Below, piece by piece: positions 22,951 to 30,536 of a stretch of DNA of 42,455 bases; the first letter of the stretch is position 1, and each line of letters opens with the position of its first letter. A model generated the notes under the pieces. The model ran no database searches, was not told the DNA's origin, and worked only from the letters and a program-made list of their open reading frames with translations. The stretch comes from an uncultured Mediterraneibacter sp. (GTDB lineage Bacteria; Bacillota; Clostridia; Lachnospirales; Lachnospiraceae). The position numbers and the translations under genes are program-made. The stretch is taken from assembly GCA_944381495.1 (NCBI GenBank), contig CALWLJ010000027.1, positions 1 to 42,455 of the forward strand, given 5' to 3'.

Positions 22951-23941
22951 CTGCAGATTCCCCCTTTTCCCTTTTCCACAGGAGATCGATTCCTGTCATG
23001 CCATTTAGGATCTTATCGCTAATATTCCGTTCCGTATATGCTTTATTCAGCACTCTTTTTGAGTATTTTAAATAAGAGTCTTTCGTCAGATTAATAAGAA
23101 GCGATGTAAAAAATCGTTCCCAGCTAAAAAACTCACTGCTTTCAATATAGGAACCAGGATCTTCCAGGATTCCTTTCACTCTTCTTTCTTCAAATATTCC
23201 TGATCGTAAAACAAGCCATTCAAACGATTCCGGAAGATACAGAACAATATCCTCGCTTTTTTTTATCAGCTGCATCAGTCTGCGCATCTCGGAACCAAAT
23301 GCCGCCCCATCTGCAACAATAAGCATATTTTTTGAATTACACTTATTGACCATCTGAAAAACATTGGATTTCCCATTGGCAGAAATACATTGAATATTAT
23401 TGTGTTCACAAACGGAATCAAAAAATTGAAATCCTGCATTAGAATCTTCCGTGATTACCAGATCAGGCCTGATTTCCTCTGCGTAATTATCTTTCTCATA
23501 AATATGGAACATTTCGTTATATGTCTGCTTCAGGCTTCCATATTTTCCCGATGTACGAATACCGTAAATTTCAGAGACACTATATGGCAGAGTCTCAAGA
23601 CTTTCCCTTGTCACGATCACATAGTAATTATCAGTCTCTCTGATAACTTCCGCAAACTCCCTGGAAGATACAAACCTGTTTCCTTCATCTATGAAAATAA
23701 TGCACTTTGACAACTCAGACAATTGACCTTTCCATCCACGGCCTTCTATTACGGCACAAGTTCTGTCTGCAACAACACTTATGCCACTGTCATCTCCATT
23801 TTCGTAATATTCCTGGATCATTTCGACCAATGTCGTTTTTCCTGTGGCACTGTCTCCCTGTATAACCGTAAGGTTTCTTTTTATTTCAAAATCATATTTA
23901 ATTTTTTTATTTTGTACAACGACTCTGTATGTTCCTTTCAT
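22913..23941 (-). CDS. P-loop ATPase of unknown function, partner of DUF4869
   Basis: The 342-residue protein has a Walker A at 29-36 (GDSATGKT) and a Walker-B-like KCIIFIDEGNRF at 80-90. After residue 150 comes a second region, VITEDSNAGFQFFDSVCEHN, then MLIVADGAAFGSEMRRLMQL, which reads like a Toprim-type alternation of strands and acidic residues (inference). The last 100 residues contain SSEFFSWERFFTSLLINL and a charged tail running into the next gene. Relatives are widespread in Lachnospiraceae next to DUF4869 proteins, to my recollection under uninformative names. GGAGAGGAAT precedes the ATG and only nine bases separate it from the DUF4869 gene. The gene is AT-rich compared with the kinase genes. 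Confidence 0.7.
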   Translation of the reverse strand: MKGTYRVVVQNKKIKYDFEIKRNLTVIQGDSATGKTTLVEMIQEYYENGDDSGISVVADRTCAVIEGRGWKGQLSELSKCIIFIDEGNRFVSSREFAEVIRETDNYYVIVTRESLETLPYSVSEIYGIRTSGKYGSLKQTYNEMFHIYEKDNYAEEIRPDLVITEDSNAGFQFFDSVCEHNNIQCISANGKSNVFQMVNKCNSKNMLIVADGAAFGSEMRRLMQLIKKSEDIVLYLPESFEWLVLRSGIFEERRVKGILEDPGSYIESSEFFSWERFFTSLLINLTKDSYLKYSKRVLNKAYTERNISDKILNGMTGIDLLWKREKGESADAVSESTDRPGG

Positions 23942-23950
23942 ATTCCTCTC

Positions 23951-24388
23951 CTATACATATCTGCCTGCGATCGGGACTAATTCCTCCATATTGTGTACAA
24001 TCTGATCTGTGTTAAGGATTTTGATACGGAACTGACCTTCTCCGAAATCCATGATATGTCTGAGATTAATTGTGATGTCTTTATCCTGTCCCAGCTTAAG
24101 GATCCATTTTGCACAATTATCACCACAAGTTGAAGCATTGAAAATTCTGTCCGGCTCATTTGCAATCAGCAGCAGCGTCTTCACTCCCCCTGACAGATTC
24201 AGCGGTGGTATTTTACCCAAAACAGGACTGTCTATGACTCCCCCTGCCAAAACAGTGGATTTATCAACATCAAGGATCATTTCTCTGCCAAGAGGCGCTG
24301 TGATCCAGTCCTCTTCATAAACATTTTTAAAATAAACTGCGGTGTTATATATTGCTTCCTGCATATCTCCAAAAAAAATACTTAACAT
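23951..24388 (-). CDS. DUF4869-type protein
   Basis: The 145-residue soluble protein starts MLSIFFGDMQEAIYNTAVYF, which I recognise as the N terminus of DUF4869 proteins. Other features are PPLNLSGGVKTLLLIANEPD near residue 75, a Cys pair in NASTCGDNCAKWI (about 103-113) and an ending ELVPIAGRYV. No catalytic motif is evident. It is the first gene of a cassette with the P-loop ATPase. GGGGAGAAG precedes the ATG and a plausible promoter lies about 30 bases upstream. In gut clostridia such pairs look mobile. The function is not known; a defence or phage-related role is conceivable but not shown by the sequence. Confidence 0.7.
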   Translation of the reverse strand: MLSIFFGDMQEAIYNTAVYFKNVYEEDWITAPLGREMILDVDKSTVLAGGVIDSPVLGKIPPLNLSGGVKTLLLIANEPDRIFNASTCGDNCAKWILKLGQDKDITINLRHIMDFGEGQFRIKILNTDQIVHNMEELVPIAGRYV

Positions 24389-24416
24389 ATAACTTCTCCC
24401 CTTTCCTGGTTAATAT

Positions 24417-24444
24417 ATCATATTCCGCAAGGTAAAATTCCCAA
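24417..24444 (-). promoter_or_regulatory. Possible promoter of the DUF4869/P-loop cassette
   Basis: On the minus strand TTGGGA (24444-24439) and TATGAT (24422-24417) are separated by 16 bases, in the 77-base gap after the TetR gene. The -35 match is weak. Confidence 0.4.
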
Positions 24445-24465
24445 ATTTCAACTGGCAGGTATTTT

Positions 24466-25017
24466 TCATTTTTCTGTTATATCTGCTAGCATCGGCTGCA
24501 GACATTTCACGATCTTCTCTATCGTCTTCACAAACGTCTCACCATCCGCCTCCGGATTATTCAGGAACGCATGATAGGTCCCCTGGATACAGTACGACAA
24601 CAGGATATTCTTCTCAACATCCTTCTCATATTCCGGATACTTTCGAAAGATCACCTTCTTCAGTTCATAGTCCAACTGATTTCCCAGATGGTTCTGCTCC
24701 TTTCCTGAAAACAGGATTCGGATCAGAGAAATCTGGGACATAAATGCCAGGCACAACGCCCTTGTAAACGCATCTGAATTCTCAAAAGTGTAATCTTTCA
24801 AATGTTCGATACTGTTTATAATAGACGCTACTGTCTCCTGTTCCATCGCCTCAGAAAGTGCATATATATCCGCATAATGAGAATAAAATGTAGATTTGTT
24901 AATATATGCCTCGGCACACAGCTCCTTCACCGTAATCTTCTCCAACGGCTTCCTGGCCCGCAGCTCAATAAACGCATTCTTAATAGCCTTCTCCGTCTTC
25001 TCAACTCTCAGATCCAT
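24466..25017 (-). CDS. TetR/AcrR-family transcriptional regulator
   Basis: The 183-residue protein has an N-terminal helix-turn-helix at about residues 26-52 (ITVKELCAEAYINKSTFYSH), the TetR-family DNA-binding signature. The C-terminal 130 residues are helical and bind an unknown ligand. In-frame ATGs exist at 25038 and 25023, but GGAGG lies eight bases before the ATG at 25017 (MDLRVEKTEK), so that start is used. A promoter at 25188-25216 points toward the gene with a leader of about 165 bases. The nearest divergent gene is glgB, and the DUF4869 cassette lies downstream. Either may be a target, but no operator is evident. Confidence 0.88.
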   Translation of the reverse strand: MDLRVEKTEKAIKNAFIELRARKPLEKITVKELCAEAYINKSTFYSHYADIYALSEAMEQETVASIINSIEHLKDYTFENSDAFTRALCLAFMSQISLIRILFSGKEQNHLGNQLDYELKKVIFRKYPEYEKDVEKNILLSYCIQGTYHAFLNNPEADGETFVKTIEKIVKCLQPMLADITEK

Positions 25018-25187
25018 CACCATCTCCTCCAGATCCATAAAATGGTCATATATATGATATCAATACGACCTGATACCGCCCCGCATGCACCTTCGCAGAA
25101 TTACCCGACACTTTCCAGACAACCGTCGTTTTTCCAACACATTTCTAAAATCGTCGGTGGACGTTCTCTTTACCCTCAGATAATATA

Positions 25188-25216
25188 ATTATACGGCAAT
25201 AAACGACAGTTGTCCA
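25188..25216 (-). promoter_or_regulatory. Promoter pointing to the TetR gene
   Basis: On the minus strand TGGACA (25216-25211) and consensus TATAAT (25193-25188) are separated by 17 bases. The A/T palindrome around 25181-25195 gives a second TATAAT on the plus strand, so divergent transcription toward glgB is possible, though no good plus-strand -35 is seen. Confidence 0.6.
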
Positions 25217-25266
25217 TTTTAAGCATTACCGTTCATCTGCCGCGGTTCACCTCTGCCCGGATTCCA

Positions 25267-25335
25267 GGCATGGAGGAGCCGTATTGTCACGAAGGCCCGT
25301 AGCAGAGCGCCGGGACAATACGGCTCCTTCATGCC
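25267..25335. repeat. Long hairpin element, copy B
   Basis: Arms 25267-25288 (begins GGCATGGAGGAGCCG) and 25314-25335 pair over 22 bp with one G-T. The 25-base loop (25289-25313) begins ACGAAGGCCCG and ends CGCCGG, differing from copy A at only two positions. It lies 50 bases upstream of the glgB start codon. No T tract follows. The remainder of the gap 25018-25384 shows only the TetR promoter. Confidence 0.85.
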
Positions 25336-25384
25336 GGCCCTCTGGGTAGAGACACGCGGCAACACCTATTTTAAGGAGGGAATT

Positions 25385-27208
25385 ATGGATTTTTACGGAT
25401 TTTACACAGGAAAGATTTTCGATGCATACAGATTCCTGGGAGCTCAGGTCACTGCGGCCGGCGTGGTATTCCGCACCTTCGCTCCCTCAGCCTCCAAAAT
25501 ATCCGTCATCGGAGAATTCACCGAATGGGAGGAACTTCCCATGGAGAAGGTCCGTGACGGCAATTTCTGGGAAGTCACATCCCAGGACGCCCGTCCGGGA
25601 ATGATGTACAAGTACCGGATCTACGACCAGTCCGGACAGTATATCGACCACTGCGATCCCTACGGTTATGGGATGGAGCTGCGCCCCAACACCGCGTCCA
25701 TTATCCGTGATATGAAAACATACCATTTCCACGATGACGCATGGATGAGAAAACGCAGCTGCCACCTGAATTCCCCACTGAATATTTATGAGATTCACTT
25801 CGGCTCCTTCCGGAAACCTTCTGAAGAGCCGGACGCATGGTATAACTACGAAGAGATGGCGGACATCCTGATTCCATATGTAAAGGAAAACGGCTATAAC
25901 TATATTGAGATCATGCCGCTGAATGAGTACCCCAGCGACGAGTCCTGGGGCTATCAGGGCACCGGTTTCTTCAGCCCCACTTCACGGTACGGCACGGCAG
26001 ACCAGCTGAAAGCATTCGTCAACGCCTGCCACCGAAACGGCATCGGCATCATCCTTGATTTCGTACCGGTACATTTCGCAGTAGACGGATACGCGTTGGC
26101 GAAATACGACGGAACCGCTCTGTACGAATACCCTCACTCGGCAGTCGGCTACAGCGAATGGGGCAGCTGCAACTTCATGCATTCCAGAGGCGAAGTCCGC
26201 AGCTTCCTCCAGTCAGCGGCAAATTACTGGCTTACAGAATACCACATTGACGGACTGCGCATGGACGCCATCAGCCGGGCCATCTACTGGCAGGGCACGC
26301 CGGAACGGGGCGTCAATCCAAACGCAGTGGAATTTCTGAAATACATGAACCAGGGTTTGAAAAAGCTCCACCCCGACGCTATCCTGGCAGCAGAGGATTC
26401 CACTTCCTTCCCCGGCGTGACAAAGCCGGCGGAAGAAGGCGGTCTGGGATTTGACTACAAATGGGATATGGGCTGGATGAACGATACCCTGGACTATTTC
26501 CGCACGGATCCCCTGTTCCGCGGCGGCATTTACCACAAGCTGACATTCTCCATGGCCTACTACTATGACGAGCGCTATTTGCTGCCCCTCTCCCACGATG
26601 AGGTCGTACACGGCAAGGCCACGATCCTTCAGAAAATGTGGGGAGATTATGAGCTGAAATTTCCGCAGGCAAGGGCATTCTACATGTATATGTACGCTCA
26701 CCCAGGCAAGAAGCTGAACTTCATGGGAAATGAGATTGGCCACTTCCGGGAATGGGACGAGAAACGGGAACAGGACTGGGGACTGCTGGCTTATCCCGCC
26801 CACCAGGATTTCCATCGTTTTATGACCGATCTGAGCCTTTTCTATCAGAGCCATCCCGCCTTTTCAGAAAAGGACTACGATCCCGAAGGTTTCCACTGGC
26901 TGGACTGCCACGCGGAGGAGCGCTGTATCTACGTGTTCGAGCGTACCAGCGGGGAACCTGGGGACAGCAGGAGCGAACGGATTGCTGCATTCTTTAACTT
27001 CTCCGGCATAGAACAGCCGGATTATACGGTTGAAATTCCAGGTGCAGCCAGACTCCGCCGGATCTTCACAAGCGAATGGAAAGAATACGGCGGATCAGAG
27101 GAGACAAAGGAAAAGATTCTGACAGGAAAAGACGAAATATTTGAATTATCCATGAAACCTTTCTCAGCAGAGTATTATATGATAGAAGAAAAACAGAATA
27201 CAGTTTAA
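25385..27208 (+). CDS. glgB: 1,4-alpha-glucan branching enzyme (GH13)
   Basis: The 607-residue enzyme makes alpha-1,6 branches in glycogen by cutting alpha-1,4 chains and transferring the segment. An N-terminal CBM48-like domain (about 1-130) is followed by the GH13 barrel. Catalytic residues are Asp294 in DGLRMDAI, Glu337 in AAEDSTSFP and Asp405 in LSHDEVVHG; NYIEIMPLNEYPSDESWGYQ is the branching-enzyme-specific region before strand 3. A C-terminal beta domain ends the protein. The frame is open back to 25331, but AAGGAGGG sits seven bases before the ATG at 25385 (MDFYGFYTGK), so that start is used. It stands alone: no other glycogen gene is near, and a terminator follows. The covarying hairpin lies in its upstream region. 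Confidence 0.95.
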   Translation: MDFYGFYTGKIFDAYRFLGAQVTAAGVVFRTFAPSASKISVIGEFTEWEELPMEKVRDGNFWEVTSQDARPGMMYKYRIYDQSGQYIDHCDPYGYGMELRPNTASIIRDMKTYHFHDDAWMRKRSCHLNSPLNIYEIHFGSFRKPSEEPDAWYNYEEMADILIPYVKENGYNYIEIMPLNEYPSDESWGYQGTGFFSPTSRYGTADQLKAFVNACHRNGIGIILDFVPVHFAVDGYALAKYDGTALYEYPHSAVGYSEWGSCNFMHSRGEVRSFLQSAANYWLTEYHIDGLRMDAISRAIYWQGTPERGVNPNAVEFLKYMNQGLKKLHPDAILAAEDSTSFPGVTKPAEEGGLGFDYKWDMGWMNDTLDYFRTDPLFRGGIYHKLTFSMAYYYDERYLLPLSHDEVVHGKATILQKMWGDYELKFPQARAFYMYMYAHPGKKLNFMGNEIGHFREWDEKREQDWGLLAYPAHQDFHRFMTDLSLFYQSHPAFSEKDYDPEGFHWLDCHAEERCIYVFERTSGEPGDSRSERIAAFFNFSGIEQPDYTVEIPGAARLRRIFTSEWKEYGGSEETKEKILTGKDEIFELSMKPFSAEYYMIEEKQNTV

Positions 27209-27231
27209 TTTCTAATATCAAAAACATAAAC

Positions 27232-27270
27232 AGAGCGGAGCTGCACTCTATGGCCTAACTCCGCTCTTCA
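27232..27270 (+). terminator. Terminator of glgB
   Basis: AGAGCGGAG (27232-27240) pairs with CTCCGCTCT (27259-27267) around an 18-base loop, followed by a T/A-rich stretch (TCATATTTAT). It lies 24 bases after the stop. The T tract is weak. Confidence 0.7.
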
Positions 27271-27388
27271 TATTTATATAATTCCTCTATCCCTTTTATC
27301 CTCTGTCAGAAAATCAGCTTCGTTCATTCATATAAATGATTTCTTCAAGTTATTTTGATTCACTATCCAATTATGGAGCATACGTCCT

Positions 27389-27862
27389 TTACTGAAATCC
27401 CTTTCTCCTCTTCGCCGCGTCGATCAGCTCCTTCGCCTCCTCGAAAGCCTCCGGCAGATAATCCTCGGTCCATTCCTTTCCGGCTTTCTCCTGCTTCTTG
27501 ATAGCTTCCCAGCTGGCCTGTGATCCGTCGTCCCCGGAACCTTCTCCGCTGCCGAACACATGGGGATGACGGCGGATCATCTTATCGCTGATGCTCTGGA
27601 TCACATCATCCATGGTAAAATAGCCCTCTTCCTCAGCGATCCGGGCATGGAGGACAACCTGCATAAGCAGATCCCCAAGCTCTTCCTTCAGATTGTCCGG
27701 ATCCCCGGTCTGATCCAGGATATTGATCCCGCAGATCACCTCAGCCGCTTCTTCAATACAGGTCTTTTTCAGGCTGGCATGAGTCTGGGCCCGATCCCAC
27801 GGGCATCCGTCGGGCGCCCGCAGACGGGCGATAATATTTTCAAACTCCTCAAACTTCGTCAT
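27389..27862 (-). CDS. mazG: MazG-type nucleoside triphosphate pyrophosphohydrolase
   Basis: The 157-residue single-domain MazG has the N-terminal block RLRAPDGCPWDRAQTHASLK and the metal-binding EEAAEV plus EELGDLLMQVVLHARIA, the paired E-x-x-E and E-x-x-D motifs of all-alpha NTP pyrophosphatases. These enzymes hydrolyse NTPs and dNTPs to monophosphates and are thought to clean aberrant nucleotides or lower ppGpp. E. coli MazG has two such domains, Firmicute versions often one. An in-frame ATG exists at 27877; its AAAGGA lies directly against the codon, so the ATG at 27862 after GGTGAAG is slightly preferred, without certainty. The gene follows the broken YczE gene by about 10-25 bases on the same strand. 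Confidence 0.92.
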   Translation of the reverse strand: MTKFEEFENIIARLRAPDGCPWDRAQTHASLKKTCIEEAAEVICGINILDQTGDPDNLKEELGDLLMQVVLHARIAEEEGYFTMDDVIQSISDKMIRRHPHVFGSGEGSGDDGSQASWEAIKKQEKAGKEWTEDYLPEAFEEAKELIDAAKRRKGFQ

Positions 27863-27888
27863 TACTTCACCATACATTCCTTTCTGTT

Positions 27889-28631
27889 TTATTCTTCCAC
27901 TCCCGCCATTTCTTTCATCCTCTCATATGTAAAATGATTGAACACGGCAATAGTCCGCCCCACTCCGATCATGGCCAGGATTGTCCCCACACCTACGCCA
28001 ACCAGATGTCCGGCGAACACAAAGCTCAGAACAAGGGTGATCGTGATATTAGTCAAATCAAAACAATTCTTCGTAAATCCCACACTCTTGTGGATCGTGT
28101 CCGCAATAGCCTGGACGATCCCGTCTCCCGGATTAGGGACAATACGCATGTTCAGCGACATAGCCGCACCGATTCCGGTCAGGATGATCGCCATAATCAG
28201 GACGGCCACCGCACTGCCATCTCTCCGGCACTGCTCTTTCCATCAGAATAAAACTCCGGGATCACCGCTGAAAATACGTTCAGGAAGCGGGTAAATACCA
28301 GGCTCAGCGGGATCTGGAGAACATCCATCAGCAGGATCAGTTTCCTGTCTGTTTTCTCTGCATGTTCCAGCACCGAATTGGATCTTTCTATTTCTCTTTC
28401 ATATTTCCGGCTGCGGATCATATGAAGCACAAGCTCTATCACCACAAACACACTGTACAACGCCAGTGTCATGTTTCCAAAGTTGTGGTCAAAGATCTCA
28501 GAAATGCTGTATGCCACCGATATGATCGGCGATACGCCCAGCCCTGTCTTCATGTTCAGAGTCAGTCCCAGTGCCAGGACGATCAGTCCGATCACGTAGA
28601 ACAGCACCCGGAAGAAAACCGGTTTTCTCAT
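27889..28631 (-). pseudogene. YczE-type membrane protein (DUF6198 paralogue), frameshifted
   Basis: Two overlapping minus-strand frames encode the halves of one protein. The 5' half (from ATG 28631) starts MRKPVFFRVLFYVIGLIVLA and contains LNMKTGLGVSPIISVAYS, the YczE signature also seen at 11073-11729. It runs to AGEMAVRWPS and a stop near 28197. The 3' half resumes in the next frame with VAVLIMAIILTGIGAAMSLN and ends at 27889. Adding one base near 28205 would rejoin them as one protein of about 247 residues, in line with the family. A sequencing error would look the same. AGGAGG precedes the start. The gene would have been the first of an operon with mazG. Confidence 0.8.
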
Positions 28632-28653
28632 ATATTGACTTCCTCCTGTCTCA

Positions 28654-28734
28654 AATTAACATTCATTTCCCTTTTCATCATCATCTCACCACACTATAAT
28701 AGAATTATCTGTGTTGAGAATAACAGAAAGACAA
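28654..28734 (+). promoter_or_regulatory. Duplicated promoter segment, copy L1
   Basis: This 81-base segment aligns without gaps to 35344-35424 (64 of 81 identical by my count), both centred on CCACACTATAATA. The -10 TATAAT is at 28695-28700; the -35 position holds TTTTCA (28672-28677), 17 bases upstream. It points toward the holin-like toxin at 28875 with a leader of about 170 bases. The palindromic -10 could also serve the divergent YczE pseudogene. Confidence 0.6.
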
Positions 28735-28874
28735 TTGCTTTTCATCAACACTATATCAATAGTGCAAATCAGACCGACAGTACGGCTACTTGCCCTAAAA
28801 TAATAGTGTACTTATCAAGGCAGCTGGGAGGGCGAATCCATCCGTTTCGGAGTCTTGCGAAAGGGGTGGTGCTT

Positions 28875-28970
28875 ATGTACGTTACATATGACGACTTATT
28901 TACATTTGTACTAATGATCATCGCGATCATCACTCTTGTAAAAAGTTTTTATGATAAACGGAAAAAGTAG
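28875..28970 (+). CDS. Small holin-like membrane toxin of a type I toxin-antitoxin module
   Basis: The 31-residue peptide has an acidic and aromatic start (MYVTYDDLFTF), one hydrophobic helix (VLMIIAIITLVKSF) and a basic end (YDKRKK). This is the pattern of Firmicute holin-like toxins such as the TxpA/BsrG group, which insert in the membrane and depolarise it. AAAGGGGTGG lies six to seven bases before the ATG, and the leader just before it (GAATCCATCCGTTTCGGAG) is of the kind conserved in front of these toxins. The mRNA ends in a hairpin shared with a convergent antisense RNA (28961-29067), so repression by base pairing at the 3' end is expected. Family recognition is from the peptide's overall form. 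Confidence 0.8.
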   Translation: MYVTYDDLFTFVLMIIAIITLVKSFYDKRKK

Positions 28971-29067
28971 TCGCTCGTATCTTGGCAGGATAAGCGACTA
29001 CTCTTTATAGTTTAAACATCTTGCCCGGGACGGATAGGCTTCATCTATCTATCCCAGTTGTCTTGTT
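28961..29067 (-). ncRNA. Predicted antisense RNA antitoxin
   Basis: A strong minus-strand promoter at 29101-29074 would start transcription near 29067. The RNA would run about 107 bases through the hairpin GGGATAGATAG/CTATCCGTCCC (about 29055-29027) and end at the two-way terminator 28962-29008. It is complementary to the last bases of the toxin reading frame and its 3' untranslated part. This convergent arrangement with overlapping 3' ends is that of RatA/TxpA and related type I modules. The RNA ends are inferred. Confidence 0.68.
28962..29008. terminator. Two-way terminator shared by toxin mRNA and antisense RNA
   Basis: AGTAGTCGCT (28966-28975) pairs with AGCGACTACT (28993-29002). Reading plus, TCTTTAT follows; reading minus, five T (28966-28962) follow. 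The toxin stop codon TAG lies in the left arm. Confidence 0.82.
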
Positions 29068-29073
29068 AAGTAC

Positions 29074-29101
29074 ATTATAGCAAATGTCCCCCGAAAGTCA
29101 A
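29074..29101 (-). promoter_or_regulatory. Promoter of the antisense RNA
   Basis: On the minus strand TTGACT (29101-29096) and consensus TATAAT (29079-29074) are separated by 16 bases. No minus-strand reading frame follows, which supports an RNA product. Confidence 0.8.
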
Positions 29102-29153
29102 CCGCCCAATATGGGGCCAGTTTTAAACGTCAAATCATTTTTACTTATCTGAA

Positions 29154-29711
29154 TTATCTGAACTCCACCAGCTCTTTCACCGCGTCCATATCTCCCCGCA
29201 CAAATCCGTCTTTCTTCAGCAGCACTCCTGCCTTTCCTTTACACCTCAGCACCCAGAGATGTTTGCTTTCAGAGATCTTCTCTACATCGGAGTACGGGAA
29301 CCTTGTCTTCTTCCCCGTCTCTGACTCAACGACAAAATGATCCTTGTAAAAACGGGTCGTGCGGGCCGGTGTAGCGCCGGATCCCTGCACCATTGCCTGA
29401 TACTTCCGCTTCCCGCCGGTTCTGGGGAGCACAGCCAGCAGCCATACGAGGAGGGCAGCCACGAACACCAGCTCTCCTGCCAGATAGAACAGGCTGCCTC
29501 CCGTAGCTATCATCCAGACTGCAGTTCCGATCATGATCACGATCAGTACACAGGCAAGTTTCATCACTGATTTGCGGTAGTTCTGGTTCACCAGGGCAAG
29601 CCGCCCTTCTTCAAAAAGCCCTCGCGTTATCTCGATATGATTCTCAGCAGCCGGTACTCCTGCTTCACTTCCCACGTCAAACACGATACTTCCATTATCC
29701 TTTTCCTTCAT
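29154..29711 (-). CDS. YcxB-like membrane protein
   Basis: The 185-residue protein has a soluble N-terminal part with EITRGLFEEGRLALVNQNYR, two membrane helices (about 48-67 and 74-92) and a C-terminal beta-rich domain (TTRFYKDHFVVESETGKKTR, then RFPYSDVEKISESKHLWVL) that matches the YcxB-like C-terminal domain. No enzymatic role is known. AGGAGG lies six bases before the ATG. Its start overlaps the end of the DUF624-like gene by 17 bases, so it is the last gene of the operon headed by the LacI gene. Confidence 0.8.
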   Translation of the reverse strand: MKEKDNGSIVFDVGSEAGVPAAENHIEITRGLFEEGRLALVNQNYRKSVMKLACVLIVIMIGTAVWMIATGGSLFYLAGELVFVAALLVWLLAVLPRTGGKRKYQAMVQGSGATPARTTRFYKDHFVVESETGKKTRFPYSDVEKISESKHLWVLRCKGKAGVLLKKDGFVRGDMDAVKELVEFR

Positions 29712-30525
29712 TTTCTTCCTCCTGTTTCCTCTTCAGCCACGCCTGATCGTCTTCATAGAAAGGCGTCTGATCCGGATACGCTTTTGCGATCTCTTCCTCA
29801 ATATGTAAAGCTTCATCCATTGTATCATACATAAGAAAATTCGCAAGGAAAAGGATAAACCAGAATCCGGTCAGCAGGAGCATGACCACAGACCAGGGAA
29901 GGAACAGGGCCAGTACCACCCAGTAAGCCAGCTGAAGCACCGAACAACCGAATGTCCTCGGGAAATAGCGGAGCATGAAGAGGATACAGTTCTTCAGCCG
30001 CTGCAGCCCGGACTGATCAAAGAGGACAAGCTGCGGCCAGTACAAAGAGAAGATCATAGTCATCACGACAAGCCCCACAATGAAGACCGTGATTGTTCCA
30101 TATCCCGGCGCCGACGAAGCCCACCAGAACATCATGACCATGAACAGGTAAAATCCAATCAGCAGACAAAAGATAATCCCCGGGATGACCGACTGCCTCC
30201 AGTTCTGTTTCCATGCCCGCCGGTAGTTTTCCATAAATTTCCCCGGCGCATCCCGGAGACTCCGGTAAATGATGTCATACATACATGACAGACCCGGGCC
30301 GGCAATAGCGCCGCCGATGATACAGAACGGGATCAGGACAAGAATACTGGACGACAGGATCGCATACAGCACCCCCGCGCCAAAGGGCAGGAAACACGCC
30401 AGTGTTATAAGATTTCCCAGAAAATAGCGTTTGAAATCCCGATCCAGAAGTTCAGTAAACCGCGCCATGCCGGTCAGTCTGCGTCCTGTTCCTCCGCCGG
30501 AACCGATTTTCGAAAATAATGCCAT
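29695..30525 (-). CDS. DUF624/YesL-like integral membrane protein
   Basis: The 276-residue protein has about six membrane helices. The start, LLDRDFKRYFLGNLITLACF, is the DUF624/YesL pattern with a short cytoplasmic segment before the first helix. NYRRAWKQNWRQSVIPGIIF and a charged C-terminal tail (EEIAKAYPDQTPFYEDD) follow. YesL-type genes often sit in carbohydrate operons next to LacI or AraC regulators and transporters; the role is unknown. AGGAGGG precedes the ATG by five bases. The gene is in a tight minus-strand run: lipoprotein gene 11 bases upstream, YcxB-like gene overlapping downstream. Confidence 0.82.
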   Translation of the reverse strand: MALFSKIGSGGGTGRRLTGMARFTELLDRDFKRYFLGNLITLACFLPFGAGVLYAILSSSILVLIPFCIIGGAIAGPGLSCMYDIIYRSLRDAPGKFMENYRRAWKQNWRQSVIPGIIFCLLIGFYLFMVMMFWWASSAPGYGTITVFIVGLVVMTMIFSLYWPQLVLFDQSGLQRLKNCILFMLRYFPRTFGCSVLQLAYWVVLALFLPWSVVMLLLTGFWFILFLANFLMYDTMDEALHIEEEIAKAYPDQTPFYEDDQAWLKRKQEEENEGKG

Positions 30526-30536
30526 CTCAATCCCTC

